This document shows, in pieces, positions 1-6,237 of a stretch of 8,048 bases of DNA (position 1 is the stretch's first letter; the number at the start of each line of letters is the position of its first letter). Made by a program: the position numbers and the translations under genes. A model generated the notes under the pieces. The model was not told where the DNA came from, made no database searches, and was given only the letters and a program-made list of their open reading frames with translations. The stretch is from Candidatus Methanomethylophilaceae archaeon (GTDB lineage Archaea > Thermoplasmatota > Thermoplasmata > Methanomassiliicoccales > Methanomethylophilaceae), in contig JAEDGA010000053.1 in assembly GCA_016297775.1 (NCBI GenBank), positions 1 to 8,048 of the forward strand. Reading direction: 5' to 3'.

Positions 1-314
1 TGTTTGATTATCCTGTTTGTACAGTATATAAATTTTATTCCATCCATATCCATCCAACATTTTTCAATTTTATATTTAAATGTATTTGTTATCATACCTA
101 TATTATATAGATAACGCGACCAATTCCTATTTTTTGTAGTTGTTTTCTGCAAGTTCTTCATCGTAGCAGTATGCCGAGCCAGATCTCCGGTGTGTATCGG
201 CCAGCATATTCAGGCAAAATCACAATTAGGATAGTGGAAAACCACAAAATGTGTGTTACTAACGTTGTTTTAGACATCACGGGCGATATATCTCCGATCC
301 GTGTCCGTAGGAGA

Positions 315-347
315 TACTCTTCTCTACACTATAATATAGAGAGAGTA
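315..347. repeat. Imperfect inverted repeat before the aminotransferase
   Basis: The left arm 315-326 (TACTCTTCTCTA) pairs with the right arm 337-347 (TAGAGAGAGTA) if one T is bulged, giving 11 pairs around a 10-base AT-rich loop. The loop contains the alternative TATA-like run at 330-336, so as DNA this could be an operator around a promoter. As RNA it would be a weak hairpin in a leader. Function is unknown. Confidence 0.35.
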
Positions 348-365
348 CAAAGGTAGGGGATTGTG

Positions 366-372
366 TTTATAT
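366..372 (+). promoter_or_regulatory. Candidate TATA box for the aminotransferase
   Basis: The run TTTATAT is centred about 34 bases before the ATG at 403. With the usual archaeal TATA-to-start-site distance of about 26 bases, transcription would begin near 395 and leave a leader of under 10 bases. This fits the lack of a Shine-Dalgarno sequence before the ATG. A second TATA-like run at 330-336 is an alternative and would give a leader of about 40 bases. The choice between the two is inference. Confidence 0.4.
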
Positions 373-402
373 CCTATCTTGACAATCGGCGACTCGATCA
401 AT

Positions 403-1605
403 ATGGTCAGAAAGATACAGGTTTCGAAACGCGCGGCAGAGATGAACTATGCGATCAGAGAGGTCGCCGTCCCGGCCGCCAAGTTGGCCAAGGAAGGCAG
501 GAAACTCTGTATGCTCAACATCGGCGATCCCAACAAGTGGGATTTCGAGACGCCCAGTTACTTCAAGTCCGCTTTGAGAAAGTCCGTGGACCATACCGAT
601 AACGGATATGGCGATTCACAGGGCAATCCCGAATTCAGGAAGGCGATCGTGGACAGGGAGTACGAGAAGCACGGTGCGGTCGTCGATATGGACAAGGTAT
701 TCGTCACCAGCGGTGTAGGAGAGGCCATCAACCTCCTCATGGGTGCTCTCGTAGAGAACGGGGACGAGATCCTGGTCCCCGGTCCCGGATATCCGTCGTA
801 CATGCAGTACATCAATTTCTACGGCGGTAACGTGGTCCCCTACAGGATGATCGAGGAGGAGGAGTGGAGGCCGGACGTGGACATGCTCCGTTCACGCATC
901 ACCGACAGGACGAAGGCCATAGTCGTGATCAACCCCAACAACCCAACCGGTGCGGTGTTCTCGGAGAAGGATCTCCGTGCAATAGGCGATATCGCAGCGG
1001 AATACGAACTCCCCGTGATCTCCGACGAGATCTATGACAAGATCACCGAGGTCCCGTTCTATTCCATGTCCAGGCTTCCGTCGGATGTGTCCAGGATAGT
1101 CCTCAACGGATTCTCCAAGGTCAACCTGATGCCCGGATGGAGGGTCGGGTACGGATACGTGATGGACGAGTCCGGTATGCTTGACGATGTGTTCGATGGC
1201 ATAATGAAGCAGTGCCGCGCACGCATCTGCCCCAACGTACCGTGTCAGTGGGCCGCACAGGCATCCCTGCAGGGTCCACAGGATTACATAGTGGACATGA
1301 ACCGCAGGCTCAAGGACAGGGCCGAGTTCTCCTATGAGAGGCTCAACGAGATCCCTGGTATTTCGGTCAACAGGGCCAAGGGAGCGTTCTACATGTTCCC
1401 TAAGGTGGAGCTTACCGATTGGAAGACCGACAAGGAGTTCGTCCTCAATCTGATGGAGGAGGAGGGCATCGTGTTCGTACACGGTTCCGGATTCTGTCAG
1501 GAGTTCGGACAGTCCCATTTCAGGACCATCACGCTCCCCAGGGTGGAGATCCTCGCCGACGCCTATGACAAGTTGGAGAGGTTCATGATCAGGCACAAGG
1601 CTTGA
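403..1605 (+). CDS. Class I/II pyridoxal-phosphate aminotransferase, AlaA-like
   Basis: This 400-residue protein is a fold-type I aminotransferase of the group that includes E. coli AlaA, which makes alanine from pyruvate and glutamate. Visible family motifs, in order, are the N-terminal NIGDPNKWDF segment, TSGVGEAINLL, the cofactor-contacting NPNNPTGAVF, SDEIYDKI with its ring-binding aspartate, and NGFSKVNLMPGWRVGY, whose SK lysine should form the Schiff base and whose PGWRVGY arginine is typical of the family. Length is normal. I start at ATG 403; the frame is open back to a TTG at 361, but those 14 extra residues are unlike family members and overlap the likely TATA box. The gene stands alone on the plus strand and converges on the DUF1638 gene. 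Substrate cannot be read from sequence: alanine or aspartate metabolism is likely, and L-cysteate transamination for coenzyme M is possible. Confidence 0.85.
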   Translation: MVRKIQVSKRAAEMNYAIREVAVPAAKLAKEGRKLCMLNIGDPNKWDFETPSYFKSALRKSVDHTDNGYGDSQGNPEFRKAIVDREYEKHGAVVDMDKVFVTSGVGEAINLLMGALVENGDEILVPGPGYPSYMQYINFYGGNVVPYRMIEEEEWRPDVDMLRSRITDRTKAIVVINPNNPTGAVFSEKDLRAIGDIAAEYELPVISDEIYDKITEVPFYSMSRLPSDVSRIVLNGFSKVNLMPGWRVGYGYVMDESGMLDDVFDGIMKQCRARICPNVPCQWAAQASLQGPQDYIVDMNRRLKDRAEFSYERLNEIPGISVNRAKGAFYMFPKVELTDWKTDKEFVLNLMEEEGIVFVHGSGFCQEFGQSHFRTITLPRVEILADAYDKLERFMIRHKA

Positions 1606-1634
1606 TCAATTGTTTTGAAGAACGTATCGGTGCG

Positions 1635-1660
1635 GTACGGCGGCATTTCTGCCGCCGTAC
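1635..1660. terminator. Probable bidirectional terminator hairpin
   Basis: A perfect 11-bp stem (GTACGGCGGCA with TGCCGCCGTAC) closes a four-base loop, TTTC. It sits 29 bases after the aminotransferase stop and 5 bases beyond the stop of the convergent DUF1638 gene, where it can serve both transcripts. No clear poly-T tract follows on either strand, so it is not a canonical archaeal U-tract terminator. It may instead stabilise 3' ends or block opposing transcription. Confidence 0.6.
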
Positions 1661-1665
1661 GTACC

Positions 1666-2490
1666 TCATGCATCCGGAAGTTCCGCTTTGGACTTCTCGT
1701 ACATGTTGTCGGTGGAGAATCTGTTGATGAATTCCGGTTCTCCCTCGATGAGCTTCAGACCGACGCTGTCCGCGAGTTCCTTGGATTTCACCTCGTATAG
1801 GTCGTGATCACCGAGCCCGGTATCGATCTTGACCGCGAATTCGTATCCGCAGAGTTCGAACATCCACCTCATGTAATCGTACTTGTCCATGTCCATGCTG
1901 CTCGCTCCCTGCATCATATCCATGTGCTGCAGGAACTCCTCCCAGTTCTCCGCCATGGCAGGTATCACGAGCAACTGTCCGGGATGTTTCTTCAGCAGCT
2001 GAAGGTATCTCTTGGTACCGCTGACGGCCACACCTACGCAATCGTCGCAGATCTCCCCGTCGCATCCGCGGAATATGTGGACAGGTACGTCCACCTTCTT
2101 CTTGGCCCATTCCACGGGATCCCACATGGCATTGCCACAGAGACCGTAGTACAGGGAGATGCAATCGCAGGAGGATCCGATCCTGAGGATATCATCCTCG
2201 ACCTTCTTCTTCAGATCCCCGGGTTCAGCATGGAGTCCGAGACTGTTCATCAGGATCATTATGTTGTACTGTTCCCTGTCGATGTTGTCGCGCCTGTCGA
2301 AGAACTCCTTCTCCGTGATCATCTCGTATCTCATGCCTCTGGCATCCATCTTGCGTTTGATGGAGACGGCATGTTCGTTGTCGGCGACCAAAATCCTCTT
2401 GGGTTGCGGGTCCGTGAACATGCTGTGGATCAGTTCATCCTCCAGCAGCGGGCAGGCCACAACACATATTATTCCCTTCTTGTCACTCAT
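1666..2490 (-). CDS. DUF1638 family cysteine-rich protein
   Basis: A 274-residue soluble protein without signal peptide or membrane segment, recognised as DUF1638. It has a CVVAC motif near the N-terminus (residues 9-13), CDC at 108-110, the family-typical YGLCGN (C118), RGCDGEICDDC with cysteines at 143, 148 and 151, and then a conserved VIPAMAENWEEF segment. The cysteines suggest binding of a metal or iron-sulfur cluster, but this is not proven. As I recall, family members often lie near corrinoid-dependent methyltransferase genes in methanogens and anaerobes; no methyltransferase is present here. I choose the second ATG, at 2490, because GGAG lies nine bases before it, while the ATG at 2499 directly abuts that GGAG. 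The start overlaps the end of tetR by eight bases, indicating translational coupling and shared control. Biochemical function is unknown. Confidence 0.8.
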   Translation of the reverse strand: MSDKKGIICVVACPLLEDELIHSMFTDPQPKRILVADNEHAVSIKRKMDARGMRYEMITEKEFFDRRDNIDREQYNIMILMNSLGLHAEPGDLKKKVEDDILRIGSSCDCISLYYGLCGNAMWDPVEWAKKKVDVPVHIFRGCDGEICDDCVGVAVSGTKRYLQLLKKHPGQLLVIPAMAENWEEFLQHMDMMQGASSMDMDKYDYMRWMFELCGYEFAVKIDTGLGDHDLYEVKSKELADSVGLKLIEGEPEFINRFSTDNMYEKSKAELPDA

Positions 2491-3127
2491 CGTATCCATC
2501 TCCGAATATTCTGTCTATATCCTCTATCGGTGTATCATGGAACCTCAACCCTTCCCGGGAAACGATTTCGCGTATCCTGTCTGGCAATCCGGGTTCCTCG
2601 GTATCAGTGAGCGTTCCCATGAATCTGAGCACTGTGCGCATGGCGCTTTCGTAATCCGCATCCATGCGTATCATCCCGCCTATCCCTCCGTAGAGGAATC
2701 CGAACAGGTTCTCCATCTCCTCCCTTTCCATCTTGACTGCCCTGGTGCCCCATTCGGCGGCCATGGAGGAGAACACCCTCAGTACGGAACCGTTGGCGAA
2801 CATATGTCCCAGTAGTGCGGAGAGACGTCCGGACACGGATGCGGAGTGGAGGAGGAACGCCGGAGGCAGAAGTATCTGCATACGGGGGTCACCCGTTTCC
2901 CTGGAGATTCTGGAAGATCTGCACAGGATGTCACCGATGAATGCCTCGGCCTCCATCCTAAGGATGCCATCCTTTCCCTCTACGATATAGTATATGCTTC
3001 CGCTGTGAAGTCCGGTACTGCTCTGAATCATACGCATGGTGGTCCTGTCGTATCCGTTCCTCAGGAACAGTTCCTCCGAGGCCCATACGATCTTCACCAG
3101 TTTGTCCTCTCCGCGATCGGTTTCCAT
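2483..3127 (-). CDS. TetR/AcrR family transcriptional regulator
   Basis: A 214-residue protein with a typical TetR N-terminal DNA-binding domain. The segment ASEELFLRNGYDRTTMRMIQ (residues 16-35) leads into the recognition helix region TGLHSGSIYYIVEGKDGIL (about 38-56), matching the family pattern in which S/G-S-(I/L)-YY-(H/I) precedes a K-(E/D)-x-(L/I) stretch. The remainder is a helical ligand-binding and dimerisation domain of usual length, with no similarity that names a ligand. The gene leads a two-gene unit with DUF1638. Its start lies just below two palindromic operator-like sites, so autorepression is likely. The Shine-Dalgarno before ATG 3127 is weak (GTGAG, three bases away), consistent with a short leader. 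The inducer and the wider regulon are unknown. Confidence 0.88.
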   Translation of the reverse strand: METDRGEDKLVKIVWASEELFLRNGYDRTTMRMIQSSTGLHSGSIYYIVEGKDGILRMEAEAFIGDILCRSSRISRETGDPRMQILLPPAFLLHSASVSGRLSALLGHMFANGSVLRVFSSMAAEWGTRAVKMEREEMENLFGFLYGGIGGMIRMDADYESAMRTVLRFMGTLTDTEEPGLPDRIREIVSREGLRFHDTPIEDIDRIFGDGYDE

Positions 3128-3135
3128 GATCTCAC

Positions 3136-3149
3136 TTGAACAAGTTCAA
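3136..3149. promoter_or_regulatory. Proximal TetR operator-like palindrome
   Basis: TTGAACAAGTTCAA is a 14-bp palindrome of the form TTGAAC-NN-GTTCAA. It lies 8 bases upstream of the tetR ATG, where transcription of tetR probably starts. The sequence is the exact reverse complement of the distal site at 3167-3180. Size and symmetry fit binding by a TetR dimer, which would obstruct the initiation complex. That the adjacent TetR protein is the binder is inference. Confidence 0.75.
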
Positions 3150-3162
3150 CAATGCAAAAGTG

Positions 3163-3168
3163 GTATTT
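3163..3168 (-). promoter_or_regulatory. Candidate TATA element of tetR-DUF1638
   Basis: On the minus strand AAATAC lies between the two operator palindromes, centred about 38 bases before the tetR ATG. This would start the transcript near 3139, inside the proximal operator, with a leader of about 12 bases. The match to an archaeal TATA box is modest. CATAAAG at 3186-3192 is an alternative that would start the transcript near 3164. Confidence 0.35.
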
Positions 3169-3180
3169 GAACTTGTTCAA
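3167..3180. promoter_or_regulatory. Distal TetR operator-like palindrome
   Basis: TTGAACTTGTTCAA has the same half sites (TTGAAC and GTTCAA) as the proximal site, with the central two bases inverted. The two centres are 31 bp apart, close to three helical turns, so two dimers would sit on one face of the DNA. It overlaps the upstream edge of the candidate minus-strand TATA element at 3163-3168, where TFB and TBP would bind. Confidence 0.75.
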
Positions 3181-3218
3181 CACATGATCTTTATGAGTTA
3201 ATGTCGAAATATGGGGGG

Positions 3219-3878
3219 TTACAGTCCGGGATGTTCGATCACGTATCTGCACATCTCGTTCAAATCATGGAACAGGAGGTCGGTGACATCCGCAGTGTCC
3301 TCATCCGGTCCGGTCAAATCCGGGATGAATACTGTGGTGCATCCGGCAGAATGCGCGCTCTTCAGCCCGTTGGGGGAATCCTCCACCGCCATGCATTCCA
3401 CGGGTGCAAGACCCAGCGTACCGCATGCGAATTCGTATACATCGGGAGCGGGCTTGCCATTGGCCACCATGGCCGTGCAGACGATCTCGTCGAACATGTC
3501 CTTGATACCGAGCATCTCCAGGTATGCGAATGCACGCACGGGCTGTGTGGCCGTGGCCACGGCGGTCCTGATGCCCTTGGATCTGAGTTCGGTCAGAATC
3601 TCTTTCACGCCGGGTTTCAGTTCCAGGCCCTCGGTCTCCACGTGCACGCGCATGAGTTCGCGTCTGGTCTCCCTGATGGAATCGAATTCGAATCCTGGGT
3701 ATCTCTCTTCGAGATATCTTCGGGACAGCCTCGAATCGAGGCTGCGGATGTGAAGGACATCCTCCTTCGCCAGATCGATACCGTGCATGGCGGCGGCCTC
3801 GGTCCAGAATCTTAGATTGAGCTTCTCGCTGTCTATCAGCGTACCGTCCATGTCAAATATTGCGGCGGAGAATCCCAT
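3219..3878 (-). CDS. HAD superfamily hydrolase, beta-phosphoglucomutase/phosphatase-like
   Basis: A 219-residue cytosolic HAD protein with all four catalytic motifs: DMDGTLIDSE (nucleophile D9, acid D11), threonine of VATATQP near residue 109, K142 in GKPAPDVY, and the acidic pair in EDSPNG (E166, D167). The helical cap inserted between motifs I and II, about residues 16-85, places it with subfamily IA proteins such as beta-phosphoglucomutase and small-molecule phosphatases. Specificity cannot be read from sequence. It is the last gene of the com operon: its ATG is nine bases after the comDE stop, and its ribosome site (GAGGTGG) includes bases of that stop codon. No phosphatase is required in the cysteate route to coenzyme M, so its role here is open: housekeeping phosphatase, metabolite repair, or an unrecognised step. 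It is unrelated to the ComB phosphatase family. Confidence 0.85.
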   Translation of the reverse strand: MGFSAAIFDMDGTLIDSEKLNLRFWTEAAAMHGIDLAKEDVLHIRSLDSRLSRRYLEERYPGFEFDSIRETRRELMRVHVETEGLELKPGVKEILTELRSKGIRTAVATATQPVRAFAYLEMLGIKDMFDEIVCTAMVANGKPAPDVYEFACGTLGLAPVECMAVEDSPNGLKSAHSAGCTTVFIPDLTGPDEDTADVTDLLFHDLNEMCRYVIEHPGL

Positions 3879-3887
3879 ACGACCACC

Positions 3888-4994
3888 TCATCTGCGTATT
3901 GCGGACATGAATCTGTCCCTGATCTCGGTGGCACGTAATGTGAGATTCGGGGAATCCGAGTTCCCGGGACGGATGAGCGTACGGATGAAACGGAATCCGT
4001 CCTGTCCCAGCGCATCCTTGATACCCGCACGGTCGTTGACGGATGATACGGGGAGCCCGTATCCAGATGCAACACATGCCATGTCCACATCGCTGTATGC
4101 AGGGTTCACCTGGTTGCCTGTCGAACCGAAGGTACCGTTGTCCATGCATACGATGGTCAGATTATCTGGATGATACTGTGCCAGCACCGGGAATATGGAT
4201 GATCCCAGCATGCTTCCGTCACCGTCGATGACGATTACTCTCCTCTTGCATGACATGGCGATACCCAGACCTATGGGGGTGGCCTGGGTGTAACTTCCGA
4301 GCATGTAGAAGTTCAGCGGGCGGTCGCCGGACGCGAACGTCTCCTTGGATGGCACACCGATATTGGATACGACCACATCCTCCTCCTTGACGGAGGACAT
4401 GACCTCCCCGATCGCCTCCAATCTGGTCATGGAGGGATCTGGTACATCGAAACTCACATCCACGGATGCCGTATGCTTTCTGGAAGGATACTCGCATCCG
4501 AGTCTGACCGCGCCCTCCCACAGCTTGGGGTGGATGAGTACCACGTTCATACGCAGGTTGTCGTATGCATCTTTGACGGCCTCTCCGATTTTCGGTATAT
4601 CGTCCGCCGTGGCGACATCGTAGCACCCAATATCGTAGCATTCTAGTAGTTCGGGTATGCGGGAGTTGAAGGGGATCTGTGCCTCGATCTTCTCTCCGTC
4701 CACGCCCCTCCAGCTTCCAAGTACGACCAAAGGCATCTTGTAACAGTCAGTGAGGGACATCATGGCGTTCAGCATGTTCCCGAGTCCTGAACTCTGAATG
4801 GACATCACTGGACGTTTCCCGGCGAGATAGGCTCCCGCACAGATTCCCACACCGTCCTCCTCGCGCGTCACATCGATGACATCGAAGCACGTGTGTATGT
4901 GATCGGTGAACCTCTTGTTCTTGTCGCAGGGCAGGCTGATGATGACGTCCACGCCCGCTCCCTTCAACGTATCGGCTACTGTCTCTTCATGCAT
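3888..4994 (-). CDS. comDE: Sulfopyruvate decarboxylase, fused ComD-ComE
   Basis: This 368-residue thiamine-diphosphate enzyme is predicted to decarboxylate 3-sulfopyruvate to sulfoacetaldehyde in coenzyme M synthesis. Residues 1 to about 165 match the ComD (alpha) pyrimidine-binding domain, with the TREEDGVGICAGAYLAG segment (E45/E46, likely cofactor-activating glutamate) followed by SIQSSGLGNMLNA. Residues about 190-368 match the ComE (beta) pyrophosphate domain, with GDGSMLGS (GDG at 258-260) and DNGTFGSTG (N286), the classical metal and diphosphate binding motif. In Methanocaldococcus the halves are separate subunits; here they form one chain, as I recall for Methanosarcina. Its ATG overlaps the end of cysteate synthase by eight bases and has GAGGG seven bases upstream, so translation is probably coupled. 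Phosphonopyruvate decarboxylase is the nearest alternative, but the operon argues for sulfopyruvate. Confidence 0.9.
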   Translation of the reverse strand: MHEETVADTLKGAGVDVIISLPCDKNKRFTDHIHTCFDVIDVTREEDGVGICAGAYLAGKRPVMSIQSSGLGNMLNAMMSLTDCYKMPLVVLGSWRGVDGEKIEAQIPFNSRIPELLECYDIGCYDVATADDIPKIGEAVKDAYDNLRMNVVLIHPKLWEGAVRLGCEYPSRKHTASVDVSFDVPDPSMTRLEAIGEVMSSVKEEDVVVSNIGVPSKETFASGDRPLNFYMLGSYTQATPIGLGIAMSCKRRVIVIDGDGSMLGSSIFPVLAQYHPDNLTIVCMDNGTFGSTGNQVNPAYSDVDMACVASGYGLPVSSVNDRAGIKDALGQDGFRFIRTLIRPGNSDSPNLTLRATEIRDRFMSAIRR

Positions 4995-6237
4995 TCATGA
5001 TCCCTCTGATCTCATCATCGCTCATATCGAATCTAAGTTCTTCGGCCACGGCGACGGCCTTCATGTTGCATTCCTTGACGGCACGCTCCAATCCCCCGCC
5101 GGTCATGTTGAGGAAGATCTTCGAGCCCCTATTCACCTTTCCGTCGTTCACCGCTTTGATGAGAGATGCCAAAGCGACGGATGCGGCCGGATCAGGTCTG
5201 ACATCCTCGAACGACATCCACAGCTTCTCCGCTTCCTTGGCTTCAGCGTTGGTGACCTCGAGGAACTCCCCTCCGCAGGCGCTCATGGCATCGAACACAC
5301 CTCCTTTGACGGAGTATGGTGGTTTGCGATTGGTCAGCACATCTGCGTATACTTCGGCAACATCCTTCTCCGCATCTCCGAGGTCCTCGTCGGTTATGTT
5401 CCTCCTTCCCTGGTTCCACGCCTTGGCCATGGGTGTGAAGGGTGCGTTCTGCGCGAGGCAAAGCTTGGGCAGTCTGTCACCGAACCTTCCGTCGCCTATG
5501 AGACGCATGGATGCTTCCCAGGCCGATATCCCTCCGGTACCGCTACCTACTCCCTGGAAATAGTAGTCTGGCAGGGCACCCATGGTAACCGCTCCTTCAA
5601 GCATGACGGTTCCCATACCGTCCCTTCTCGCGACGTTCTTCGCACCTCCTTCTGGGACATATCCCATGAGCGCGGTTACCCTGTCGGCCATACGTATCGC
5701 ATCCGCATAGTCTCCGTCGACCGTGTAGAGTCTTGCAAAGCCCCTGTCCTCGGTGATCTTTAGTCTGTCGTATGATTTCTTGGGCACGACGATCACACAG
5801 TCGTTGCCGATGTCGTTCGCGGTCTGAGCGAACGCCCTGGCGGTGTTGCCTGCGGATGCAACGATGATGGTACCTCCGCCACAGTCCCTCAGTCTGGCGA
5901 ATGTGGGCAGTGCTTCCATCTCTTTGAAGGTACAGGATTTGACCTTCGCACCGCGTTCGGGATAGTATCCTGTGAACCCGATCCACAGGTCACTGAGTCC
6001 CAGCTCCTTGGACAGTTCCTCGTTCTTGAAAGCGATGGGTGCGGATTCGGTATTTATCACCGAATGTACGGGGAGCCAATCATAGAAGCGGAACACCCCC
6101 CCGTGATTCGCGATATCCAATCTCTTCTTGCTGTACACCGTCCTCAGCAGTCCGCCGTGGCCGTTTCCGCAGGAAAGCGTGTAATTCTCCGGTACGTATT
6201 CCCATCCGTCCAGACATAGCAGTTCATAATCTCCCAT
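4987..6237 (-). CDS. Cysteate synthase (threonine-synthase-like)
   Basis: A 416-residue fold-type II pyridoxal-phosphate enzyme predicted to replace the phosphate of O-phospho-L-serine with sulfite, giving L-cysteate, the entry to coenzyme M in Methanosarcinales. It resembles threonine synthase: an N-terminal segment with two cysteines (C8, C23), the lysine motif CTFKEMEA (K105 as Schiff-base lysine), the substrate loop SAGNTARAFA (N131) and the phosphate-binding glycine loop GVGSGTGGISAW (229-240). Threonine synthases normally read FKDRG at the lysine; the FKE variant, together with the adjacent comDE gene, points to cysteate synthase. ATG 6237 is preceded by GAGGTG five bases away and overlaps the comF end by 14 bases. 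Threonine synthase activity cannot be excluded from sequence alone. Confidence 0.87.
   Translation of the reverse strand: MGDYELLCLDGWEYVPENYTLSCGNGHGGLLRTVYSKKRLDIANHGGVFRFYDWLPVHSVINTESAPIAFKNEELSKELGLSDLWIGFTGYYPERGAKVKSCTFKEMEALPTFARLRDCGGGTIIVASAGNTARAFAQTANDIGNDCVIVVPKKSYDRLKITEDRGFARLYTVDGDYADAIRMADRVTALMGYVPEGGAKNVARRDGMGTVMLEGAVTMGALPDYYFQGVGSGTGGISAWEASMRLIGDGRFGDRLPKLCLAQNAPFTPMAKAWNQGRRNITDEDLGDAEKDVAEVYADVLTNRKPPYSVKGGVFDAMSACGGEFLEVTNAEAKEAEKLWMSFEDVRPDPAASVALASLIKAVNDGKVNRGSKIFLNMTGGGLERAVKECNMKAVAVAEELRFDMSDDEIRGIMNA

Larger units (their letters stand above)
1..402. other. AT-rich gene-free region upstream of the aminotransferase
   Basis: The first 400 bases are much richer in A and T than the rest of the window, especially 1-150, and I see no convincing gene. 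The short open frame at 171-356 has no recognisable motif and no good ribosome binding site. The stretch contains TATA-like runs (around 24-32, 68-76, 108-116, 330-337 and 366-372) and a T-run at 130-136 that could end a transcript entering from the left. An imperfect hairpin lies at 315-347. No tRNA or other structured RNA gene was recognised. The region probably holds the promoter of the aminotransferase plus the tail of whatever lies to the left. Confidence 0.6.

Noticed and set aside
171..356. Short plus-strand open frame of 61 codons upstream of the aminotransferase
   Set aside because: No family motif, no ribosome binding site, ordinary chance length, and it overlaps the hairpin and promoter-like elements.
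361..402. N-terminal extension of the aminotransferase from a TTG at 361
   Set aside because: The 14 residues do not fit the family N-terminus, and the stretch contains the likely TATA box. ATG 403 is preferred.
892..1596. Long minus-strand open frame inside the aminotransferase gene
   Set aside because: It is an antisense shadow of a gene with full family motifs, produced by codon bias, and its translation shows no domain.
2491..2499. Upstream ATG as start of DUF1638
   Set aside because: The GGAG directly abuts this ATG, so it could not serve as its ribosome site. The same GGAG is correctly spaced for the ATG at 2490.
1804..2610. Long plus-strand open frame opposite DUF1638 and the end of tetR
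   Set aside because: The minus strand carries recognised families here. The plus-strand frame is low-complexity, histidine-rich antisense sequence without motifs.
4906..5763. 285-codon plus-strand frame opposite cysteate synthase
   Set aside because: It runs across the comDE-cysteate synthase junction on the wrong strand and has no recognisable motifs.
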